Positions 1 through 5,852 of a DNA stretch of 5,864 bases are shown one piece after another (positions within the stretch are counted from its first letter, which is position 1; the number at the start of each line of letters is the position of its first letter). The DNA is taken from assembly GCA_947177885.1 (NCBI GenBank), contig CAMWWF010000201.1, positions 1 to 5,864 of the forward strand, in the 5' to 3' direction. The notes below the pieces were generated by a model, which saw only the letters and a program-made list of their open reading frames with translations, ran no database searches and was not told where the DNA came from. This stretch comes from an uncultured Lachnospiraceae bacterium (GTDB taxonomy: Bacteria > Bacillota_A > Clostridia > Lachnospirales > Lachnospiraceae). A program made the position numbers and the translations under genes.

Positions 1-1
1 G

Positions 2-469
2 GGACACATGCTCTATGTTTTCGGAATAGAGGGTGAGAGCTATGAAATGGTGGGAGGGGAACCTCAGTATACCGAATATATCATGCACAATCCTGACGGC
101 CTGACCGTAAAGAAAGCCATGTCGGAATACACGCTTTCCTGGGATAACGGTCCCTTTGTGCAGGATCTGAGGCAGAAGCTCCAGTCGGCATCTATGCCGG
201 AACAGCTTGCCGCATGGGATATTTGGGACGATACTACCGTGGAGGAGTATTTTCTTCCGAAGATTGCCATCGCGCAGGAGAATCTGGCAGAATACAGCAG
301 TCTGAAAAGCGATATTAAGACGTATGTCAATGAAATGACAATTAAATTTGTGCGCGGTACGGAGTCTCTTGACAAATTTGATGAATATTTGGCAACTTTG
401 GAGTCCATGGGGGTAGATCGTCTGACGGAGATCATCCAGGCTGCAACGGACGAATATTATGCAAGATAA
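2..469 (+). CDS. Extracellular sugar-binding lipoprotein of an ABC transporter (LipO/family 1 type), C-terminal part
   Basis: This is the last 155 codons of a solute-binding protein; the reading frame is open to the left edge, so the start, signal peptide and lipobox are outside the window. The visible part begins HMLYVFGIEGESYEMVGG, and the run GIEGESYEMV followed by NPDGLT is typical of the C-terminal lobe of LipO-type binding proteins that work with LplB/LplC permeases. Full-length members are about 500-560 residues, so roughly the last quarter to third is present. The tail (IIQAATDEYYAR) matches the usual ending, in which a helix with a repeated 'Y..I...A.DEY' pattern closes the protein. 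The protein would sit on the outer face of the membrane and deliver an oligosaccharide to the permeases encoded downstream. The exact sugar cannot be read from this fragment. The ATG at position 8 is an internal methionine, not the start. The family call is secure; the ligand is unknown. Confidence 0.88.
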   Translation, partial: GHMLYVFGIEGESYEMVGGEPQYTEYIMHNPDGLTVKKAMSEYTLSWDNGPFVQDLRQKLQSASMPEQLAAWDIWDDTTVEEYFLPKIAIAQENLAEYSSLKSDIKTYVNEMTIKFVRGTESLDKFDEYLATLESMGVDRLTEIIQAATDEYYAR

Positions 470-510
470 CTGCCGGATGGCAGGACAGGAATCCAAGAGG
501 GCTCCTGTCC
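470..510 (+). promoter_or_regulatory. Two adjoining stem-loops just after the binding-protein gene
   Basis: The base after the stop codon starts a small hairpin, CTGCC-GGAT-GGCAG (470-483). It is followed at once by a perfect 8-bp stem, GGACAGGA (483-490) with TCCTGTCC (503-510), around a 12-base loop; the two share base 483. No T-run follows, so this is not a standard intrinsic terminator. In transporter operons, a hairpin directly after the binding-protein gene often protects the upstream mRNA or reduces read-through, so that binding protein exceeds permease. That role is inferred here; the stems are directly visible. Confidence 0.55.
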
Positions 511-530
511 ATGCTGGCTGCAGTCATCGG

Positions 531-588
531 AGACCGCCGTCCGGGACATAAGCCTTCGGAGGTCTGTTTCCCAGAGGTCGGCAGACGG
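531..588 (+). promoter_or_regulatory. Competing hairpins in the binding-protein/permease gap
   Basis: AGACC (531-535) and TCCG (540-543) can pair with CGGA (557-560) and GGTCT (561-565), giving a 9-bp stem with a 4-base bulge (536-539) and a 13-base loop. The 3' arm can instead pair downstream: GTCTG (562-566) with CAGAC (582-586). A third option is CCGTC (537-541) with GACGG (584-588). These pairings share bases and cannot all form together. They are visible as complementary strings only; folding energies have not been calculated and chance pairing is possible. Confidence 0.3.
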
Positions 589-615
589 TGATCATGCGGA
601 AGTTTCACAGACGGT
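582..615 (+). repeat. Direct repeat CAGACGGT, two copies 26 bp apart
   Basis: CAGACGGT occurs at 582-589 and again at 608-615, perfect copies with an 18-base spacer. Each copy ends inside a stop codon of a short open frame (TGA at 589-591, TAA at 615-617). The repeats could be a protein-binding site on DNA, an RNA element, or chance. Confidence 0.4.
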
Positions 616-665
616 AAGGCTGAAAATAGATCACAGCCTTTTGAGTCTTGAGCGAAGCGAAAGGA
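616..665 (+). promoter_or_regulatory. Switch-like RNA element covering the ribosome binding site of the first permease
   Basis: AAGGCTG (616-622) pairs perfectly with CAGCCTT (634-640) around an 11-base loop. The 3' arm of that hairpin overlaps a second possible stem, CCTTTTG (637-643) with CGAAAGG (658-664), 7 bp including one G-U pair. The AAAGGA ribosome binding site of the permease gene is at 660-665, so the second stem would hide it and the first would release it. The two stems share 637-640 and exclude each other, which is the layout of a translational switch. No known riboswitch class was recognised. The pairings are visible; regulation is inferred. Confidence 0.4.
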
Positions 666-673
666 ATGAATAA

Positions 674-1654
674 ATGAAAAAAGTTGAAAACACACGACAG
701 GCGAAGAAACAAGCGGCGCCGGAGAAACAATCCTTCGGAATCCGTCTCCGAAAGGATCTGAAGAGAAATTACGGTGCTTACCTGTTGTTTCTTCCGGTGG
801 CATTGTATTATATTCTGTTTGCGTATAAACCCATGTATGGGATTCTTGTTGCATTTAAGGATTTTACTCCTGCAAGGGGAGTTTGGCAGAGCCCATGGAC
901 TTCTGACTGCGGACTCGGGCATTTTATTTCTTTCTTCAGATCTTTTTACTTTACCCGTGTCCTGAAAAATACACTGGTGATCAGTTTCAGCACGTTGCTG
1001 GTGACATTTCCTGCGCCTGTCATATTGGCATTACTCCTCAATGAAGTCAGGAATACGAAGTTTAAAAGAACCATACAGACATTGTCCTATATGCCGCATT
1101 TCATTTCCCTTGTGGTCATATGCAGTATGCTTCGTCTCTTCGTAGCCGACAAGGGGATCATTACCAGCCTCTTAAAGACACTGGGCATTGTGGACGGTAC
1201 ATATTCGCTTCTGTCCATGGAGAATTTTTTTGTACCTATCTATGTTTTCTCCGGCCTGTGGCAGACTGTGGGATGGAGTGCCATTATATATATGTCAGCC
1301 CTGTCCGGTATCGACCAGGGGTTGTATGAAGCGGCGAGGATCGACGGGGCAGGAAAATGGAAACAGATGTGGCATGTAACACTTCCGGGACTCATGCCTA
1401 CCATTGTAATGCTTTTGATTTTAAGGATAGGACAGATCATGAGCATCGGTCATGAAAAGATCATCCTGTTGTATAATGAAGAGATCTATTCCACTGCGGA
1501 CGTGATTTCATCCTTTGTATACAGGAAAGGGCTTTTAGAGTACAATTGGGGATTCAGTACGGCGGTAGGTCTGTTTAATTCCGTGATCAATTTCATGCTT
1601 GTGCTTATGGCCAATAAGATTTCCAGAAAGACCATTGACATGGGATTGTGGTAA
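674..1654 (+). CDS. ABC sugar transporter permease, LplB/YteP type
   Basis: The 326-residue protein is one half of the membrane channel of a CUT1-type oligosaccharide importer. A basic cytoplasmic N-terminus (MKKVENTRQAKKQ) is followed by about six hydrophobic segments, near residues 34-52, 99-122, 138-157, 187-209, 240-258 and 296-315. The first runs into FAYKPMYGILVAFKDF, which is characteristic of the LplB family. The cytoplasmic EAA loop that docks on the ATPase is intact, with EAARIDGAG at 219-227 and the conserved LP at 237-238. The length is normal for the family. ATG 674 is chosen because AAAGGA (660-665) lies 8 bases upstream. A three-codon frame, ATG 667 to TGA 676-678, overlaps this start. 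The gene sits 204 bases after the binding protein and 142 bases before the partner permease. No ATPase is encoded alongside, as is usual for this family in Firmicutes, where a shared MsmX/MsiK-type ATPase is used. Confidence 0.93.
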   Translation: MKKVENTRQAKKQAAPEKQSFGIRLRKDLKRNYGAYLLFLPVALYYILFAYKPMYGILVAFKDFTPARGVWQSPWTSDCGLGHFISFFRSFYFTRVLKNTLVISFSTLLVTFPAPVILALLLNEVRNTKFKRTIQTLSYMPHFISLVVICSMLRLFVADKGIITSLLKTLGIVDGTYSLLSMENFFVPIYVFSGLWQTVGWSAIIYMSALSGIDQGLYEAARIDGAGKWKQMWHVTLPGLMPTIVMLLILRIGQIMSIGHEKIILLYNEEIYSTADVISSFVYRKGLLEYNWGFSTAVGLFNSVINFMLVLMANKISRKTIDMGLW

Positions 1655-1657
1655 TAT

Positions 1658-1674
1658 ACGCGGAAGAACGCGGA
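1658..1674 (+). repeat. Short direct repeat ACGCGGA x2
   Basis: ACGCGGA occurs at 1658-1664 and 1668-1674, a 10-base period, just after the stop of the first permease gene. The copies are perfect but short, so the biological meaning is doubtful. Confidence 0.25.
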
Positions 1675-1691
1675 TAAGGCATCCTTTTCCG

Positions 1692-1722
1692 TGATTCGAA
1701 TCGCCCGGGAGTGGCGGAATCA
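1692..1722 (+). promoter_or_regulatory. Bulged stem-loop between the two permease genes
   Basis: TGATTC (1692-1697) pairs with GAATCA (1717-1722), and inside it CGCC (1702-1705) pairs with GGCG (1713-1716). This makes a 10-bp stem with a GAAT bulge on the 5' side and a 7-base loop. The following bases are A-rich, not a T-run, so it is not a simple terminator on the + strand. It may stabilise or process the mRNA between the permease genes; this is inferred. Confidence 0.45.
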
Positions 1723-1750
1723 AAATAAACTTGTTCATCTTACATAAATT

Positions 1751-1790
1751 GTGCCGAATGTGCGCCTTTCCGGACACTACGGCATGGAGG
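1751..1790 (+). promoter_or_regulatory. Hairpin abutting the ribosome binding site of the second permease
   Basis: TGCCG (1752-1756) pairs with CGGCA (1780-1784), extended by a G-T pair (1751-1785), and GTG (1760-1762) can pair with CAC (1775-1777) inside. The strong ribosome binding site TGGAGG follows at 1785-1790, six bases before ATG 1797. The hairpin would leave the site mostly free, so it may help expose it. The ribosome binding site also decides the gene start. Confidence 0.45.
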
Positions 1791-1796
1791 CATATT

Positions 1797-2678
1797 ATGA
1801 GATATAAAAGCAAAGGTTATACTATATTTACCTTTTTTAACTATATTTTTCTGAGTCTGGTGGGATTTGCATGTCTGTATCCGCTGTACTATGTGGTCAT
1901 TGCGTCGTTCAGTGACCCGGTAAAGTTGATTTCCCATGACGGGATGCTTCTTCTGCCGCTGAAGAAATTCACGCTGGACGGTTATCGCATGGTGTTCAGC
2001 AACAGGCTTGTGATGAGCGGTTATCGCAACACGCTCATTGTTTTGTTTTTGGGGTTATGTTTCAACATGGTGTTGACCGTAATGGGGGCATATGTGATTT
2101 CCCTGAGGAAGATCATGCTGAGAAAATTCTTTACCATTATGATCATTGTTACCATGTATTTCAATGGAGGCATGATCCCTACCTATTTAAATGTGCAGAG
2201 TCTGGGAATGATAGACTCGCTCTGGTCGCTTATCATACCCGGGGCTATCACTACCAGCAATCTGCTGATCATGAGAAGCGCATTTATGGCCGTGCCGGAA
2301 AGTCTTTCGGAGGCGGCAGAAATAGACGGCGCGGGGCACAGGCAGATCCTCTTACAGGTGCTGCTTCCGCTGGTCAAGGCGACGCTGGCTGTTTTGGTCC
2401 TCTATTATGGCGTGGCCCACTGGAATGCCTGGTTCAATGCCTCCATATATCTGCGTTCCGCCAGTAAATTTCCCCTGCAGCTTGTTTTGCGAAATATCTT
2501 GATAGAAGGATTAAACAATGATATGCTGACAGATGTGGGAAGCGCGGACAATCCTCAGGCGGTACAGCTGTTAAAGTATTCCCTGATTGTGGTGAGTACA
2601 GTTCCCATTATGTGCATATATCCCCTGCTGCAGAAATTTTTCGAAAAAGGTGTTATGCTGGGGGCTGTGAAGGGGTAA
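1797..2678 (+). CDS. ABC sugar transporter permease, LplC/YtcP type
   Basis: The 293-residue protein is the second half of the CUT1 importer channel and pairs with the LplB-type protein encoded just upstream. The start MRYKSKGYTIFTFFNYIF leads into a first membrane segment at about 10-33 that ends in LYPLYYVVIASFSDP, a hallmark of the LplC/YtcP family. Further hydrophobic segments lie near 75-104, 109-127, 140-160, 193-211 and 258-276. The EAA loop is intact, with EAAEIDGAG at 172-180 and the following LP at 190-191. The end, FFEKGVMLGAVKG, is the standard tail of the family, so the gene is complete. The frame is open back to ATG 1731, but ATG 1797 is preferred: it has TGGAGG at ideal spacing, and the 22 extra residues would lie in a hairpin-forming, non-conserved stretch. 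B. subtilis YtcP imports rhamnogalacturonan oligosaccharides; the substrate here is not shown by the sequence. Confidence 0.93.
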   Translation: MRYKSKGYTIFTFFNYIFLSLVGFACLYPLYYVVIASFSDPVKLISHDGMLLLPLKKFTLDGYRMVFSNRLVMSGYRNTLIVLFLGLCFNMVLTVMGAYVISLRKIMLRKFFTIMIIVTMYFNGGMIPTYLNVQSLGMIDSLWSLIIPGAITTSNLLIMRSAFMAVPESLSEAAEIDGAGHRQILLQVLLPLVKATLAVLVLYYGVAHWNAWFNASIYLRSASKFPLQLVLRNILIEGLNNDMLTDVGSADNPQAVQLLKYSLIVVSTVPIMCIYPLLQKFFEKGVMLGAVKG

Positions 2679-2696
2679 CTGTAAACGCCGTATTGG

Positions 2697-2722
2697 TCCC
2701 GGAGCCCGGTGAGTGTCCGGGA
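2697..2722 (+). promoter_or_regulatory. Strong GC-rich hairpin before the hydrolase gene
   Basis: TCCCGGA (2697-2703) pairs perfectly with TCCGGGA (2716-2722) around a 12-base loop. A competing form uses CCCGG (2705-2709) with CCGGG (2717-2721) and a 7-base loop. There is no T-run after it. It ends 15 bases before the AAGGGAGG ribosome binding site, which therefore remains free. It could be a processing or stability element separating transporter from enzyme expression. Confidence 0.5.
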
Positions 2723-2736
2723 GGCTGCCGCAAGGG

Positions 2737-2744
2737 AAGGGAGG
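2737..2744 (+). promoter_or_regulatory. Ribosome binding site of the glycoside hydrolase gene
   Basis: AAGGGAGG ends six bases before ATG 2751. It decides the start in favour of ATG 2751 over the in-frame GTG at 2709, which lies inside the hairpin and has no comparable site upstream. Confidence 0.8.
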
Positions 2745-2750
2745 CCGTTT

Positions 2751-5700
2751 ATGACAGGGAATGAACTAAAGCTGGGTATGCAGCCGTTCTGGTTCTGGAA
2801 CGGAGAAATGGACGAAGGAGAGATCGTACGCCAGATCTTGGAGATGAAGGAGAAAGGAATACCGGGATTCATGATCCACCCCCGTCAGGGGATGGAAATT
2901 CCCTATATGTCCAGGGAGTTTTTTGACAGGGTAAGACTTGCGGTGAGCACTGCCCGGGACAATGACATGGAAGTGTGGATTTATGATGAATATCCATATC
3001 CCAGTGGGATCTGCGCGGGAGAAGTGGTGCTGGGGCACCCGGAATACCTGTGCAGAAGACTGCGAAAAAGTGTCTGTCAGGTCACGGGCGGCGAACGCGT
3101 TCGGTTAAACGCTCCCTGGGGCAGGGTTGTCCTTGCCAGGGCGTACCGCATGAAAGGTGATAAAATATGTATCAACGAATTCACTGATCTTTCGGAGTAT
3201 GTGGGAACATGTTATGAAGAAGAAGTATTTCAGTACAGCGGTCTGACACATTATAACAAAAAACGCTATTTTACCGGGCGCCCGGACAAGACGCTGGTCT
3301 GGCATGCCCCCTCGGACATGCCGGGCAGCCGATGGAGGGTATACCTGGTCACGGAAGTGGTGTTCGACCATTTCAAATATTTCGGGAATTTTATAGATAC
3401 CTTGAATCCGGAGGCTGTAAGATATTTCTTAGAGCTGACCCACGAACGCTATAAAAAGGAGATCGGAGATGAGTTCGGGAAGACGGTAAAAGGTTTTTTT
3501 ACAGATGAGATCACGGCTTTCCCGGAGAGCCAGCCATGGTCGGCCCTGCTTCCGGGCATGGTAAAAGACAGATTCGGAATAGACCTGGAGGACTGTCTCC
3601 CGGCTCTGTGGGAGGATCTGGGCGATATTTCGGTTAAGGTAAGATATGCCTACTGGTGTACTGCCACAGACGCGTTTGTGGATGCCTATGACAGGCAGGT
3701 ATATGAATGGTGCAGCCGTAACGATCTGTTGTATATAGGCGAAAAGCCCATTATGCGCAGCAAACAGCTAAAATACGTTCATGTGCCGGGGATAGACGCC
3801 GGACACCAGAAGGCCGGGGACGTACCCCTTATGATACAGGGAAAGTACCGCGCCAATGGTAAGATTGCTGCTTCTGCTGCTCATTTCTACGGCAAACCGG
3901 CCGCTCTGTGTGAGGTGGGACACAGCATAGGCTGGGGCATGACAATGCAGGACATGAAATGGATGTTTGACTGGCTGGGGGTGCTGGGCATAGACTGGTT
4001 CGTGATCCACGGGTTCTTTTACACTGCGGACGGACTTAAGAAACACGATGCCCCTCCTTCGGCATTCTTTCAGATGCCCTGGTGGGAGGATGCGGCATGT
4101 ATAACCGGATATGCGGAGAACCTGGGAAAACTTCTCAGATCCGTCAGGAGGGACGTAAGGCTTCTGGTGATGGATCCCGTCACTTCCACATGGACTGCAG
4201 AGGTGCCGGAGTCCGGGAAGCTGCGAAATGCTTTTGCCGGCCTCCAGACAGAGCTGATGAGTGCGGGACTGGACTATTACATTATTGATCCGGAACTCTT
4301 TGCAGAGGGAGAAGTGGCGGAAAGTTCCGGAGGGGTGCGCTTTGTGGTAAACGGCGAAGACTATGTGTGTGTCCTCCTGCCACCCATGACGAATCTGGAA
4401 GAACCTGCCTGCAGGAAGCTGAAAGAGCTCATGGAGCGGGGCGGAAGCGTCTGTGCCGTATCCTGCGTCCCCTGGGAGCCTGTCACCGACGACAACAGAA
4501 CGGTGCATGGCCTGCCGGAATTATTTGGGATAGACGGGAAGGAAGCGCACCGCCTGTTTCTGGAGGATACCCTTTCGGACTCTCGGGAGAACGGGGAACA
4601 TTTCTTTGCAGCCTGTGGGGATGAGGCGGTGAAATGGTTAAGGGAGAAGCTCTTTGGGGGAAATGGCATCTTCCCCATGGATGACCTGGGAATGGATGGG
4701 ATCCCGCATTTCTTCGGAAAGGACAGTGCGGGCCGCAGAGTAGTATTTCTGGTTAACAGTGGTCCGGCGGACAGAAAACTATGTATCCACGCGGAGGGCC
4801 GCTCGCATATGGTCAGTATGGGCCCTTTCGATGCAAGGCTGCTTTGTCTGGAAGGAGGAGCTTTCGGGAAAGCCTTGTCCGGTATGGGCGAGCCTGACAC
4901 GAATACTTCTCTGTTTCCCGTAAATCTGGAGGGTGTCTGGAAGTTTCGCACAGAAGGTATGAATGCCCTGCGGCTTGGCTGGTGGCAGGTATCCCTGCCG
5001 GACGGACAGTCGGCATTCCTGGAGACTGCCCCGCTGATCGATCAGATGGAAACAGGCGGATTCTCCCTTTCCGTTGTCCAGGCTGGGTACTTTGGATGTC
5101 CGAAAGAGTTGGAATTCCCGGAGGTGGAGATCCTGTGTGAAAAGAAATTTCTGTGCAGGGGATTATGGAACGTCTCCGATACCCCACGTCCGAAAATATA
5201 TCTGGCCATGGAACCAGGCACTTTCCACGGAGACTGGCAGATCGAGGTCAATGGCTGCGGGGTAGGGGAGGCAGACTTTACTACAGGGAGATTGTCTCCG
5301 GGTATGTCCATGGACACAAAACTGGCCTCCGATATCGGAAGGTATCTCAGGGAGGGGGCCAATCATATATCAGTCCGTGTGAAAAGCGGGAAGTCTTTCG
5401 GCGGTTTCCGCAATCCGCTATACCTGTTCGGCGATTTTTGCGTGACCAGGGAGGACGGATGGTGGTCTCTTGGCCCCATGAAAAGGGAGGGAGAAGCGGG
5501 GGATCCGATTTCTCTTGGACTGCCGTTTTATTGTGGGGAGACCGTATACGAGAAGGAAATGGATCTGCCGGAGTGCAGGGGTGGATCTCTGACGGTAAAA
5601 TTAACGGGAACCCTGCTTTCCGATTCGGTGCGGATCGAAGTGGGAGGATATGAGACGGCTCCCTGTGCGTGGCAGCCGTACCTGTACCGTATCCCCGCCG

Positions 5701-5816
5701 AATATGTAAGGCCGGGAAAACAGACGGTCAGAGTTATGGTCAGGAATACGGCGCTGGGACTTTATGAGGGACAGAAGTTTGATCCTGTCAGCCGTTCGTA
5801 TATTGGAGTGGAATAG
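2751..5816 (+). CDS. Large cytoplasmic glycoside hydrolase, GH106-like
   Basis: The 1021-residue protein has no signal peptide, so it should act in the cytoplasm on sugar imported by the permeases encoded upstream. Residues 8-465 look like a GH106-type (beta/alpha)8 barrel: PFWFWN (12-17), GFMIHPRQG (39-47), WIYDEYPYPSG (76-86), FFTDE (249-253), PGID (346-349), CEVGHSIGWG (387-396) and VIHGFFYT (418-425). E253, E331 and E388 are the best candidates for catalytic or metal-binding acids, but cannot be assigned without an alignment. Residues 468-580 (DVRLLVMDP, VCVLLPP, ERGGSVCAV) resemble the Rossmann-like domain that follows the barrel in such enzymes. Residues 725-1010 form a beta-rich GH2-like sugar-binding region ending VRVMVRNTALGLYEG, a usual family ending, so the gene seems complete. 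Known GH106 members are alpha-L-rhamnosidases, but this branch is distant and its substrate is open. The upstream gap is 72 bases; cotranscription with the transporter is likely. Confidence 0.82.
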   Translation: MTGNELKLGMQPFWFWNGEMDEGEIVRQILEMKEKGIPGFMIHPRQGMEIPYMSREFFDRVRLAVSTARDNDMEVWIYDEYPYPSGICAGEVVLGHPEYLCRRLRKSVCQVTGGERVRLNAPWGRVVLARAYRMKGDKICINEFTDLSEYVGTCYEEEVFQYSGLTHYNKKRYFTGRPDKTLVWHAPSDMPGSRWRVYLVTEVVFDHFKYFGNFIDTLNPEAVRYFLELTHERYKKEIGDEFGKTVKGFFTDEITAFPESQPWSALLPGMVKDRFGIDLEDCLPALWEDLGDISVKVRYAYWCTATDAFVDAYDRQVYEWCSRNDLLYIGEKPIMRSKQLKYVHVPGIDAGHQKAGDVPLMIQGKYRANGKIAASAAHFYGKPAALCEVGHSIGWGMTMQDMKWMFDWLGVLGIDWFVIHGFFYTADGLKKHDAPPSAFFQMPWWEDAACITGYAENLGKLLRSVRRDVRLLVMDPVTSTWTAEVPESGKLRNAFAGLQTELMSAGLDYYIIDPELFAEGEVAESSGGVRFVVNGEDYVCVLLPPMTNLEEPACRKLKELMERGGSVCAVSCVPWEPVTDDNRTVHGLPELFGIDGKEAHRLFLEDTLSDSRENGEHFFAACGDEAVKWLREKLFGGNGIFPMDDLGMDGIPHFFGKDSAGRRVVFLVNSGPADRKLCIHAEGRSHMVSMGPFDARLLCLEGGAFGKALSGMGEPDTNTSLFPVNLEGVWKFRTEGMNALRLGWWQVSLPDGQSAFLETAPLIDQMETGGFSLSVVQAGYFGCPKELEFPEVEILCEKKFLCRGLWNVSDTPRPKIYLAMEPGTFHGDWQIEVNGCGVGEADFTTGRLSPGMSMDTKLASDIGRYLREGANHISVRVKSGKSFGGFRNPLYLFGDFCVTREDGWWSLGPMKREGEAGDPISLGLPFYCGETVYEKEMDLPECRGGSLTVKLTGTLLSDSVRIEVGGYETAPCAWQPYLYRIPAEYVRPGKQTVRVMVRNTALGLYEGQKFDPVSRSYIGVE

Positions 5817-5819
5817 AGG

Positions 5820-5841
5820 ATTTGTAAGAAATTTGTAAGAA
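5820..5841 (+). repeat. Perfect tandem 11-bp repeat, operator-like
   Basis: ATTTGTAAGAA occurs twice in a row (5820-5830 and 5831-5841), which puts TGTAAG half-sites exactly one helical turn apart (TGTAAG-N5-TGTAAG). An 11-bp direct-repeat spacing is the usual binding pattern of OmpR/PhoB-family response regulators; streptococcal CiaR, for example, binds TTAAG-N5-TTAAG. The repeat starts four bases after the hydrolase stop codon and lies just upstream of a -10 box. The regulator is not encoded in the window. Confidence 0.65.
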
Positions 5842-5852
5842 AACCCTATACT
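5820..5852 (+). promoter_or_regulatory. Candidate activator-dependent promoter for the next transcription unit
   Basis: TATACT at 5847-5852 is a good -10 box for the housekeeping sigma factor. The -35 position, around 5824-5829, reads GTAAGA and is unlike TTGACA; instead it is filled by the tandem repeat. A missing -35 overlapped by direct repeats is typical of promoters switched on by a response regulator. Transcription would start near 5858-5860 and run rightward out of the window. The target gene is not visible. Confidence 0.55.

Noticed and set aside
483..510. Intrinsic terminator after the binding-protein gene
   Set aside because: The stem is good but no T-run follows; ATGCTGGCTG comes next. 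It is kept as a stem-loop of unknown role.
648..676. Promoter-like pair TTGAGC (648-653) and TAAATG (671-676), 17 bases apart
   Set aside because: The -10 match is weak and overlaps the permease start codon, so transcription would begin inside the gene.
667..678. Three-codon frame ATG-AAT-AAA-TGA overlapping the permease start
   Set aside because: Too short to judge; it most likely reflects the A-rich start region, although the stop/start overlap was noted.
432..854. 140-codon open frame on the - strand across the first gap
   Set aside because: It overlaps the end of the binding-protein gene and the start of the permease gene on the opposite strand and resembles no known protein; the gap is better explained by RNA structure.
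1731..1796. Upstream ATG extending the second permease by 22 residues
   Set aside because: ATG 1797 has a strong TGGAGG at ideal spacing and gives the normal family N-terminus; the extension overlaps a hairpin and looks non-coding.
2709..2750. GTG start extending the hydrolase by 14 residues
   Set aside because: The GTG is inside a GC-rich hairpin without a good ribosome binding site, while ATG 2751 follows AAGGGAGG by six bases.
3768..4508. 246-codon open frame on the - strand
   Set aside because: It lies wholly inside the hydrolase gene, opposite a frame with clear family motifs. Its translation is rich in His, Pro, Arg and Ser with no recognisable domain, as expected of an antisense shadow.
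4361..4951. 196-codon open frame on the - strand
   Set aside because: Also antisense to the hydrolase gene; low-complexity Ser/Pro/Arg-rich translation and no supporting context.
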